Origin: an uncultured Bacteroidales bacterium
GTDB lineage: Bacteria > Bacteroidota > Bacteroidia > Bacteroidales > FEN-979
DNA length: 64,000 bases
Reading direction: 5' to 3'
Assembly: GCA_903926565.1 (NCBI GenBank)
Contig: CAIYJU010000046.1
Span: 62,001 to 126,000 of the forward strand
The position numbers were made by a program, and so were the translations under genes. Under the pieces are notes generated by a model. The model saw only the letters and a list, made by a program, of their open reading frames with translations, was not told where the DNA came from and ran no database searches. Below are positions 16,748 to 23,763 of this stretch, piece by piece (the first letter of the stretch is position 1; every line of letters begins with the position of its first letter).

Positions 16748-18199
16748 CTACTGAACAGCTTTCAATAATTCATTCAGTGTATTAGGCAAGGCAATGATCT
16801 CCCTTGTTTTTGAATCGAGTAAAACCATGACCGGGGTGGCCAGTACGAAGTAATCGCTGGCAACTTTACTGCGAACACCCTCTGTTGTATGGAGATGTTT
16901 CCATCCGGCAAGCACCCTGATCTTTTTATCCCATAAGGCAACCTCCGATTCTGTTTCATCAAGACTTACGGCTACAACTGAGATATTCTCCTTTGTTTCC
17001 GGTTGCTGCTGCCACGGGTACAATGCATCAACTGTTTCAACACAGTGGCTGCAACCTGCCGACCAGAAAATCAGCAAAGTATACCTTGATTGGGTTGTGA
17101 ATTTACTTAATTCGAACATATTACCCTCCAAATCTTTCAGTGAGATATCCGGCGCTTTGATTCCGGGAACCAGTGTTTCCATGCCCTTCAGCCTGCGTTC
17201 GATCTCCTGTCTTTTTGAAGTAAGACAGTTTGGATCATTGGTATAGGGTTCGAGTATTTTCATCCCGGCAGTAATGCCGTTTGACTCATATCCCCGGAAG
17301 AAATAGTCCACCATCCAGCCATAAACCAGCGGATGTCCCAGTTTGGCCTTCTCAATAGCTGTTTTCCCGGCCAGCGGAAACAATGAATCCCTCAAAGCGG
17401 TGGTGGTCGAAAGCTGGCCATAAAGGTTCACATACCCGTCCATCCATTTATTCAGTTCGGCAGTTTTTATCACCAGGGGATCTTTAAAATCCATGCCGTC
17501 AAAGTAATGGTCAATCAGGCTGTGGATCCTGTCTGTTTCGTTGCCTTTCAAAGATATCTGGGGGATATACTGAAAATGATAGAGATTGCTCACAAAGAGT
17601 GCTTTATCCTTTTCTGACATGGTGGAAAGCCACTGGTTGTAGGATTGCCGCCGCTGTTCATACTCTTTGATGCCCTGCTGGTAGAACTTTGACCCGGTAT
17701 CATCATAGTTCATTAAAAAATTCTGCAGCAATCCTATTTTTTCTTTTTGCTTCCCGTTTTCTTTAGAGAATTGCACAAAAGTTGCATTTTCCAGTTCCCC
17801 GGTTTGAAAACGGGTGCTGTCGCCGTTGTTGCAATATTTCGGACTTACCCAAAGTTCAAGATCCTGCTGGTAGGCAAAAATATTCTTCTCCGAAGGATAT
17901 GGCGTACTTGATTCATTCTCCTTGTAATCGAACCGGATAACGAACTCTCCAGGCAGTTTGTCTTTGGGGATGGTGATTTTTGTTGTTTCGCCATCTTTGA
18001 TCCCAGGCACCTCCACAATGGGCTTGAATGTTTTGGAAATCGTCAGCGCCAGGATGCTGATTTTGCTCTCGTAAACACCACGGAGGTGGAGGGTGAGGGT
18101 GACATCATGCGTTTGGGCAGACAGATTAAATGAAAATAACAGTCCAAAAAAAACGGCCACACTCATTAAAATTCCTGTGTTTCTGATAATCCTGTTCAT
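16748..18199 (-). CDS. Exported thioredoxin-like (TlpA-type) protein
   Basis: A 483-residue exported protein. After the signal peptide (1-28, ending LSAQ) come a beta-rich N-terminal domain (to about 125), a helical middle (about 130-325) and a C-terminal thioredoxin fold (about 335-483: GIKAPDISLKDLEGNMFEL, then FWSAGCSHCVETVDALYP). The CSHC pair is a redox-active CxxC, and the later cis-Pro lies in ATPVMVLLD. The layout resembles the large Bacteroidota family of TlpA/DUF5106-type periplasmic proteins, which are thought to act on disulfides of envelope proteins. Its partner is unknown. It faces the response regulator gene tail to tail with 5 bp between. Confidence 0.8.
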   Translation of the reverse strand: MNRIIRNTGILMSVAVFFGLLFSFNLSAQTHDVTLTLHLRGVYESKISILALTISKTFKPIVEVPGIKDGETTKITIPKDKLPGEFVIRFDYKENESSTPYPSEKNIFAYQQDLELWVSPKYCNNGDSTRFQTGELENATFVQFSKENGKQKEKIGLLQNFLMNYDDTGSKFYQQGIKEYEQRRQSYNQWLSTMSEKDKALFVSNLYHFQYIPQISLKGNETDRIHSLIDHYFDGMDFKDPLVIKTAELNKWMDGYVNLYGQLSTTTALRDSLFPLAGKTAIEKAKLGHPLVYGWMVDYFFRGYESNGITAGMKILEPYTNDPNCLTSKRQEIERRLKGMETLVPGIKAPDISLKDLEGNMFELSKFTTQSRYTLLIFWSAGCSHCVETVDALYPWQQQPETKENISVVAVSLDETESEVALWDKKIRVLAGWKHLHTTEGVRSKVASDYFVLATPVMVLLDSKTREIIALPNTLNELLKAVQ

Positions 18200-18214
18200 A
18201 ATTGTTGCTCGTTG

Positions 18215-20371
18215 TTAATTAATCCAGTCATAATCCATCTGTTTCCTTGCCAGATCGATCCGCTTTACACGGATCTTGATTTTATCCCCAAGTTTAAACC
18301 TGTTGCCATGCCGCTGCCCGATGATCTGGTAATTCTCTTCATCAAGATAGTAGTAATCGTCCTCAAGATCACGCAGGCGGATCATTCCTTCACATTTTGT
18401 ACCGATAATTTCCGCAAAGATACCCCATTTGCTCACGCCGGAAATCATCGCATCAAACTGCTGGCCTACCTTATCGAGCATGTATTCGGCCTGCTTGTAT
18501 TTCACCGACATCCGTTCGGCATCCACCGCGCGGCGTTCCATCTCCGATGCATGTTCACACATCGGCTCGTACACATCTTTTGAAACCGACGGGGCGTTGT
18601 TCATATAATCAAACAGCAACCGGTGAACCATCAGGTCGGGATAGCGTCGGATTGGCGAAGTGAAATGGGAGTAAAACGGAAATGCGAGCCCGTAATGGCC
18701 GATGTTGTTCGTTGAATAATAGGCCTTTGACATGGTTCTGATGGCGATGGTTTCGATCATCGTCTCTGTTCCGGTTCCTTTGATGTCGCTGAATAACTTG
18801 TTAAACGAATCCGCCAGCGATTTCTTTGAACTGAGCTTTAGCTTATACCCAAGCCGCTCCACAAACTGCGTAAAATTTTCAAGCTTTTCCTGGTTCGGTG
18901 TGTCATGAACCCGGTAAACAAATGTTTTCACTGTTTGATTTTCACGCTTTTTCCCGATGAATTCAGCCACTTTGCGATTGGCCAGCAGCATGAAGTCCTC
19001 GATCAGTTTGTTGGCATCTTTCATCTCCCTGATGTAAATGCTCAGGGGTCTCCCTAAATCATCCAGTTTGAACCGTACTTCCTGGGTTTCAAAATTAAAT
19101 GAGCCTTTCTGGAAACGTTCCGCTCTCAGTTTTAATGCGACTTTGTTGAATATGGCCACCTCTGAAGCATACTCCCCGGTTCCCGACTCAATAATCGCCT
19201 GAACCTCCTCGTAGGCAAACCGCCGGTTCGAATTGATCACAGTTTTACCAAACCACTCCGAGTAGATTTTGGCATTTTCATCCATCTCAAATACGGCCGA
19301 AAAACACAACCGGTCAACCCCCTGTTTCAGGGAACATAACCCGTTGGATAGCCGCTCGGGAAGCATCGGGATGGTTCGCCCGACCATGTAAACCGATGTG
19401 CCGCGTTCAACAGCCTCCTCCTCTATTGCCGATCCCGGTTTTACATAATATGAAACATCTGCAATATGAACCCCGATCTCCCAATGTCCATTTTCCAGTG
19501 ATCTCAGGGAAATCGCATCGTCAAAATCCTTGGCATCCTCCGGATCGATGGTGATGGTGAAAACCGGCCGGAAATCCCTGCGTTTGGAAATTTCCGCCTC
19601 CGGAATGGAATCCGGAATGGACGCCGCCTCTTTCTCCGCTTTGGGTGAAAAGGACAATGGAAAGTCAATTTCAGCCAAAATCGATTGCATCTCCACCCTG
19701 TTATCGCCGGGTTTCCCAAGAACCTCCTTCACCTCGCCAAACGGGTTGGCACTCTGTGCCGGCCATTCTGTAATGACAACCACCACCTTCTGCCCATTCT
19801 TTGCACCGTTCAATTTTGTATTGGGAATGAAAATATCTACCGGCATCGTCGCATTGTCGGGCCGGAGAAAGGCAAAATTCTTTGAGGTCTCAATGGTGCC
19901 TACAAATTGCTTTTTATTTCGCCTGATGATCTCCGATATCTCCCCCTCGAGCTTGTGCCCTTTACGCCTGGGGAAAATGAACACCTTGACCTTGTCCCCA
20001 TGCAGGGCATGATTGGTATTTGTGGCGGCGATGAAAACATCCTCCGATTTGTCTTCCGGGATCACATAGGCCTTGCCCGTCTGTTTCATGTCAACAGTCC
20101 CTGTCAGCGTGGTGATCACCTCCTTTGCGTACCGGGGACTCTCCATGTTGATCTGGTATTTCCCCCGCTTGCTCATGGCCAGCTCCTGGCTCTTGAACAG
20201 TTGTCCGATGATCAGGCTGATCAGGTCTTTACTTGCCCTGTCCTTGATGCCAAGCCTGCCTGCCACCTGCTTGTAGTTGAAACTGCTGTATGGATTGTTC
20301 TGAAATACGTCCAGCACCGATTTCACAAAGGTGTTCTTCTCACTGCCGCTCAGGCTTTTTTTCTTTGCCAT
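18215..20371 (-). CDS. rnr: Ribonuclease R
   Basis: A 718-residue 3'-5' exoribonuclease that degrades structured RNA in the cytoplasm. An N-terminal helix-turn-helix-like domain (about 10-80, NPYSSFNYKQVAGRLGI) is followed by cold-shock domains, the RNB catalytic domain with the Asp cluster in TIDPEDAKDFDDAISL (about 270-286) and PERLSNGLCSLKQGVDRL, and a C-terminal S1 domain (about 635-718, GVSKWGIFAEIIGTKCEGMI). The family is unambiguous and length is normal. It is separated from the upstream ABC gene by 61 bp that contain the 28-nt palindrome. Confidence 0.95.
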   Translation of the reverse strand: MAKKKSLSGSEKNTFVKSVLDVFQNNPYSSFNYKQVAGRLGIKDRASKDLISLIIGQLFKSQELAMSKRGKYQINMESPRYAKEVITTLTGTVDMKQTGKAYVIPEDKSEDVFIAATNTNHALHGDKVKVFIFPRRKGHKLEGEISEIIRRNKKQFVGTIETSKNFAFLRPDNATMPVDIFIPNTKLNGAKNGQKVVVVITEWPAQSANPFGEVKEVLGKPGDNRVEMQSILAEIDFPLSFSPKAEKEAASIPDSIPEAEISKRRDFRPVFTITIDPEDAKDFDDAISLRSLENGHWEIGVHIADVSYYVKPGSAIEEEAVERGTSVYMVGRTIPMLPERLSNGLCSLKQGVDRLCFSAVFEMDENAKIYSEWFGKTVINSNRRFAYEEVQAIIESGTGEYASEVAIFNKVALKLRAERFQKGSFNFETQEVRFKLDDLGRPLSIYIREMKDANKLIEDFMLLANRKVAEFIGKKRENQTVKTFVYRVHDTPNQEKLENFTQFVERLGYKLKLSSKKSLADSFNKLFSDIKGTGTETMIETIAIRTMSKAYYSTNNIGHYGLAFPFYSHFTSPIRRYPDLMVHRLLFDYMNNAPSVSKDVYEPMCEHASEMERRAVDAERMSVKYKQAEYMLDKVGQQFDAMISGVSKWGIFAEIIGTKCEGMIRLRDLEDDYYYLDEENYQIIGQRHGNRFKLGDKIKIRVKRIDLARKQMDYDWIN

Positions 20372-20408
20372 AATTTCTTCCTTTTATTGCATTTATGCAA
20401 ATTGGTTT

Positions 20409-20436
20409 GTGGAGACGCGGCATGCTGCGTCTCTAC
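20409..20436. repeat. GCATGC-centred 28-nt palindrome across an ABC gene stop
   Basis: Arms GTGGAGACGCGG and CTGCGTCTCTAC meet at CATG; two arm pairs are imperfect. It belongs to the same family as the palindrome at 703-730: both share GAGAC at the left, GGCATGC in the middle and GTCTCTAC at the right. The TAG stop codon of the ABC gene (20435-20433) lies inside its left arm as read on the minus strand, so insertion of the element may have set the end of that protein. Confidence 0.7.
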
Positions 20437-22112
20437 GCACCGGGTATCGCTGCCAGCAACGCCTTCGTATATTCCGACTGCGGATTGGCATAAACCGAAT
20501 CGGCCTCGCCCATCTCCTCTATTTTTCCGTTTCTCATTACAATCAGCCTGTCCGACATATATTTAACCACCGACAAATCGTGTGAAATGAAAATGTACGT
20601 AAGGCCAAAGTCCTTTTTCAGGTCGTTTAACAGGTTCAGCACCTGCGCCTGGATGGACACATCAAGTGCCGAAACCGACTCGTCGCAGATGATCAGCCGC
20701 GGTTCAACAGCCAGGGCCCGTGCAATGCAGATCCGTTGCCGCTGGCCACCCGAAAACTCATGGGGATAACGGTAGTAGTGCTCCGGCTTCAACCCGACTT
20801 TTTGAAGAAGTTCCATCACCCGGGCCTTTCTGGCTGATTCATTGCCATGAAGGCCATGTACTTTCATCGGTTCAAGAATGGCCGGACCAATGGCAATCCT
20901 GGGATTGAGGGACGAGTATGGATCCTGGAATACGATCTGGAGCTCTTTGCGCAATTTCTTTAAGTTGGATGATGTAAGCTTTGTGATATCTTCGTCCCGG
21001 TATAGAATTCTTCCTGCCGTGGCAGGGATGAGTTCCAGCACAACCCTGGCCAGTGTAGTTTTCCCGCTCCCCGATTCACCCACAACACCCAGTGTTTCAC
21101 CCTGGTAAACCATGAAACTGGCGTTTTCCAGGGCAGTAAACGACCCGAATTGCCTGCCAACCTTTTCTACTTTAAGAATCGGTTCACGGGAATAGATTCG
21201 TTCATGTTCGCTCTTTCGCTGCTGTGGTGAAATAATTCCACCCGATTCGATCCGCTCATCCAGCATGTATTTTTCAATTGTAGGAAGGCGGTTCAGCCGC
21301 ACATCAAGGGGTGGCCGGCATGCGAGCAATCCGCGGGTGTATGGATGCTGAGGCTTTTGAAAGATGTCGGCCACACTGCCTTCCTCCACGATTTTACCTT
21401 TATTCATCACCAGCACCCTGTCGGCAAAGCCGGCAACAATGCCCAGGTCGTGGGTGATAAACAGGATGCTCATCTTTCTGGTAACCTGGAGGTTCTTCAT
21501 CAGGTCGAGTATGGTTTTCTGAACCGTCACATCGAGTGCTGTAGTGGGTTCGTCGGCAATCAGCACAGCCGGATTGCATGAGATCGCCATGGCGATCATC
21601 ACCCGTTGCTTCTGCCCGCCCGAAAGCTGATGAGGCCACGAGTCGAATACCTCTTCCGGCCTGGGAAGTTTTACTTCCCTGAAAAGATCAAGCACCTTTT
21701 CCCTTGCCTGCTTTTTACTGTACCCCAGGTGAACCCTGAGGCTCTCCATGACCTGGTTGCCACAGGTGAAAACGGGGTTTAGGGAGGTCATCGGCTCCTG
21801 GAAAACCATCGAAATGGAACGACCCCTGATCTTTTGCATCTCCCGCTCACCAATGCACGCAAGGTCAACAGGTTCGTTTTCTTCTTTCCTGAAGAGGATC
21901 TTTCCTCCTGAAATCCTCCCGGGCGGTGAGGGAATCAACCTCAAAACAGCCAGGGCACTCACTGTTTTGCCCGACCCTGACTCGCCTACTACGGCAAGCG
22001 TTTCCGACTCATTCAGGGTGAATGAAATGTGGTCAACAACAATCAGCTCTCCGGATCCGGAGGTAAAACCAACCGCTAAGTCCTGTATATCAAGTAATGG
22101 GACAGGTTTCAT
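20433..22112 (-). CDS. Double ATP-binding ABC protein, peptide-type (DppD-DppF fusion)
   Basis: A 559-residue protein with two complete ATPase domains, as in YejF and GsiA. Each half has a Walker A (VGESGSGKT, about residues 37-45 and about 337), a signature (LSGGQKQR and FSGGQRQR) and a Walker B followed by the switch region (VLIADEPTTALDVT and LIICDESVSALDVS). Such proteins power import of oligopeptides, microcins or nickel with separate permease and binding-protein genes. None of these partners is encoded nearby, so it may work with distant permeases. The C-terminus ends in the palindrome at 20409-20436. Confidence 0.9.
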   Translation of the reverse strand: MKPVPLLDIQDLAVGFTSGSGELIVVDHISFTLNESETLAVVGESGSGKTVSALAVLRLIPSPPGRISGGKILFRKEENEPVDLACIGEREMQKIRGRSISMVFQEPMTSLNPVFTCGNQVMESLRVHLGYSKKQAREKVLDLFREVKLPRPEEVFDSWPHQLSGGQKQRVMIAMAISCNPAVLIADEPTTALDVTVQKTILDLMKNLQVTRKMSILFITHDLGIVAGFADRVLVMNKGKIVEEGSVADIFQKPQHPYTRGLLACRPPLDVRLNRLPTIEKYMLDERIESGGIISPQQRKSEHERIYSREPILKVEKVGRQFGSFTALENASFMVYQGETLGVVGESGSGKTTLARVVLELIPATAGRILYRDEDITKLTSSNLKKLRKELQIVFQDPYSSLNPRIAIGPAILEPMKVHGLHGNESARKARVMELLQKVGLKPEHYYRYPHEFSGGQRQRICIARALAVEPRLIICDESVSALDVSIQAQVLNLLNDLKKDFGLTYIFISHDLSVVKYMSDRLIVMRNGKIEEMGEADSVYANPQSEYTKALLAAIPGA

Positions 22113-22203
22113 TCCAGGGTCAAATTTTAATCAAACCTACAAGTTTTTTTTCAATTTCTTACCACCTTTCCCTTTCTTTCCAGATTAAGCAAAAACAATT
22201 ACC

Positions 22204-22893
22204 ATGATCTATCTCAGTGACTTCATTTCCCTTATCTTTCCCAGGATCTGTGCCGGATGCGGCAACAGTCTCTGGAAACATGAGGAGGCAATCTGCCACT
22301 TCTGTGAATACCATCTGCCAAAAACAAATTTCCATGCTGATCCTGAAAATCCGGTTGCACGGCTTTTCCACGGCAGGGTAGGGCTTGAATCAGCAGCTGC
22401 CTTTCTCAGTTTTAACAGGGGAAGCAAGGTGCAGCACCTGGTTCATCAGCTGAAGTATAAAGGAAGAAAAGATATCGGAATTTACCTGGGGGAGCAATAT
22501 GGGCATTTGCTGAAAAATACGCCTCCATTCAACTCGGCTGATGCAATCATCCCGGTTCCTCTTCACAAGAAAAAATACATGAAGCGGGGTTATAACCAAA
22601 GTGAACAATTTGCAATCGGGTTGGCAAAAGCGATGAACATTCCTGTAAGCCGTCACCTGCTCACCCGGACCCAGGCCACAGAAACACAAACCCGAAAGTC
22701 TCGTTTCAGCCGGTATCAGAATGTAAAGGAGATCTTTACGGTGAACTCACCGCAAGACTGGAAATCAGGACATTTGCTGCTTGTCGACGATGTGATCACC
22801 ACCGGGGCAACCCTTGAGTCGTGCTGCCAGGCGTTGAACAGTATCCCGGAAGTCAAGATCAGCGTTGCATGTATAGCGGCTGCTGTGATCTGA
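22204..22893 (+). CDS. ComF-family phosphoribosyltransferase-like protein
   Basis: A 229-residue protein. An N-terminal zinc-finger-like region has ICAGCGNSL and ICHFCEYHL (four Cys), followed by the PRT domain with IIPVPLHKKKYMKRGYNQSE (about 119-138) and the PRPP-binding loop LLVDDVITTGATLESC (about 195-210). In naturally transformable bacteria ComF helps process incoming single-stranded DNA together with PriA. Length is typical. Divergent from the ABC gene across 91 bp. Confidence 0.9.
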   Translation: MIYLSDFISLIFPRICAGCGNSLWKHEEAICHFCEYHLPKTNFHADPENPVARLFHGRVGLESAAAFLSFNRGSKVQHLVHQLKYKGRKDIGIYLGEQYGHLLKNTPPFNSADAIIPVPLHKKKYMKRGYNQSEQFAIGLAKAMNIPVSRHLLTRTQATETQTRKSRFSRYQNVKEIFTVNSPQDWKSGHLLLVDDVITTGATLESCCQALNSIPEVKISVACIAAAVI

Positions 22894-23036
22894 AAAATGT
22901 CAAAATGCAGAGTGCAAAGGCAAAATGCAAAGTTGGGGGCTGGTTAGGCCTTTGGAGCTGGTTTTCAGGATTTTGTTTTTGTTGTTATAACTGATTTTGC
23001 AATGATGTTTGCCGGTTTTTTTACAGTGGTGTACAA

Positions 23037-23049
23037 GCCCTGAAAGGGC
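23037..23049 (+). repeat. REP-like palindrome copy 1
   Basis: GCCCTGAAAGGGC (5-bp arms, 3-nt loop) followed by GGAATCTG. Shares GCCCTGAAAGGGCGNAAT with the three other copies. Confidence 0.7.
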
Positions 23050-23072
23050 GGAATCTGTCAACACAGGGCAAA

Positions 23073-23114
23073 GCCCTGTGTCAGGGGAATGCCCTGTGTC
23101 AGGGGAATGCCCTG
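23073..23114 (+). repeat. 18-bp tandem repeat, two and a half copies
   Basis: Two exact copies of GCCCTGTGTCAGGGGAAT (23073-23090 and 23091-23108) followed by a partial third copy, GCCCTGT. Each unit can itself fold (CCCTG with CAGGG). It sits between the two left REP-like copies and probably arose from the same kind of element. Confidence 0.75.
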
Positions 23115-23137
23115 TATGATATGTAACCTCGCACAGA

Positions 23138-23150
23138 GCCCTGAAAGGGC
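23138..23150 (+). repeat. REP-like palindrome copy 2
   Basis: GCCCTGAAAGGGC followed by GCAATCCC, 7 bp outside the transposase stop codon. Faces copy 3 in inverted orientation across the transposase gene. Confidence 0.7.
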
Positions 23151-23157
23151 GCAATCC

Positions 23158-23610
23158 CTAATCCCACACATAGCGTTCATCATATTCAACATTATACTTC
23201 TTAAGAAAACCCCTGTATTCCTGCTGAAATGTCTTTTTCCTGTGATGCTGCAGCTGATTATCAATGTAAGCCATTACAATACTCACTTCAGCAGGATTTA
23301 CCGAGAATGCACCATACCCATCCTGCCAGTAAAAGTTTTTCAGCGAGCAGTCTTTTGTCTTCATCCATTTCGATGAATGAGACTTCAACTCTTCCAAAAG
23401 TTTCATGAGTGGTATCTTTTTTGAAAGCATGCAAAGAATATGCACATGGTCGGAATCGCCACCGGTTTTTATTACTTGCGAGTCCAGGTTATTACAAATT
23501 CCACCTAAATAGCTGTATAGTTCCAGATTGTAAGGAGGATGAATGACCTGCGCCCGATGTTTGGTACTAAAAACGATGTGGATGTAGTTTTTTACCAGTG
23601 ATTGTCCCAT
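23158..23610 (-). CDS. REP-associated tyrosine transposase (IS200/IS605 TnpA-like)
   Basis: A 150-residue Y1 transposase of the HUH superfamily. It begins MGQSLVKNYIHIVFSTKHR; the HUH metal motif is HVHIL (about residues 56-60) and the likely nucleophile is the Tyr in MAYIDNQLQHHRKKTF (about 115). Such enzymes cut and join single-stranded DNA next to hairpins. Length and motifs match IS200-type TnpA. The flanking palindromes and absence of tnpB favour the RAYT group. Both ends of the gene are intact, with no frameshift. Confidence 0.88.
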   Translation of the reverse strand: MGQSLVKNYIHIVFSTKHRAQVIHPPYNLELYSYLGGICNNLDSQVIKTGGDSDHVHILCMLSKKIPLMKLLEELKSHSSKWMKTKDCSLKNFYWQDGYGAFSVNPAEVSIVMAYIDNQLQHHRKKTFQQEYRGFLKKYNVEYDERYVWD

Positions 23611-23624
23611 ATTATCCTGATTAC

Positions 23625-23637
23625 GCCCTTTCAGGGC
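23625..23637 (-). repeat. REP-like palindrome copy 3 (inverted)
   Basis: GCCCTTTCAGGGC on the plus strand; read on the minus strand it is GCCCTGAAAGGGC followed by GTAATCAG. It lies 15 bp upstream of the transposase start and is inverted relative to copy 2. Confidence 0.7.
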
Positions 23638-23657
23638 TGATTAACACATTATTTATC

Positions 23658-23676
23658 CGACGGGCAATGCCCGTCG
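23658..23676. repeat. Hairpin CGACGGGC-AAT-GCCCGTCG
   Basis: A perfect 8-bp inverted repeat with a 3-nt loop, between REP-like copies 3 and 4. Confidence 0.6.
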
Positions 23677-23687
23677 TTGACATATTA

Positions 23688-23702
23688 AGCCCCTTCGGGG
23701 CT
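23688..23702. repeat. Hairpin AGCCCC-TTC-GGGGCT
   Basis: A perfect 6-bp inverted repeat followed by GAACCGAA. Words of this type commonly accompany REP-like arrays in Bacteroidota genomes. Confidence 0.55.
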
Positions 23703-23729
23703 GAACCGAAAAGTATCCTGTCGCCGTGT

Positions 23730-23742
23730 GCCCTGAAAGGGC
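23730..23742 (+). repeat. REP-like palindrome copy 4
   Basis: GCCCTGAAAGGGC followed by GGAATAG, 21 bp from the end of the lamin-tail gene, for which it may act as a transcription stop. Confidence 0.7.
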
Positions 23743-23763
23743 GGAATAGAGCTGATACATTTC

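Larger units (their letters stand above)
23037..23742. mobile_element. RAYT transposase locus with REP-like palindromes
   Basis: One HUH single-strand transposase gene (23158-23610) sits between four copies of the word GCCCTGAAAGGGCGNAAT, at 23037, 23138, 23625 (inverted) and 23730. Other hairpins lie at 23658-23676 and 23688-23702. The layout matches REP-associated tyrosine transposases (RAYTs): a single-copy tnpA-like gene flanked by the palindromes it recognises. No second gene (tnpB), target duplication or typical IS200 end was recognised, so it may be a domesticated system, not an actively moving insertion sequence. Confidence 0.7.

Noticed and set aside
19907-20566. Plus-strand open frame opposite rnr and the ABC gene end
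   Set aside because: It spans two well-supported genes on the other strand and the intergenic palindrome; no recognisable domain.
23658-23702. Hairpins considered as a CRISPR-like array
   Set aside because: The repeats differ from one another and spacers are irregular; no cas gene is present.
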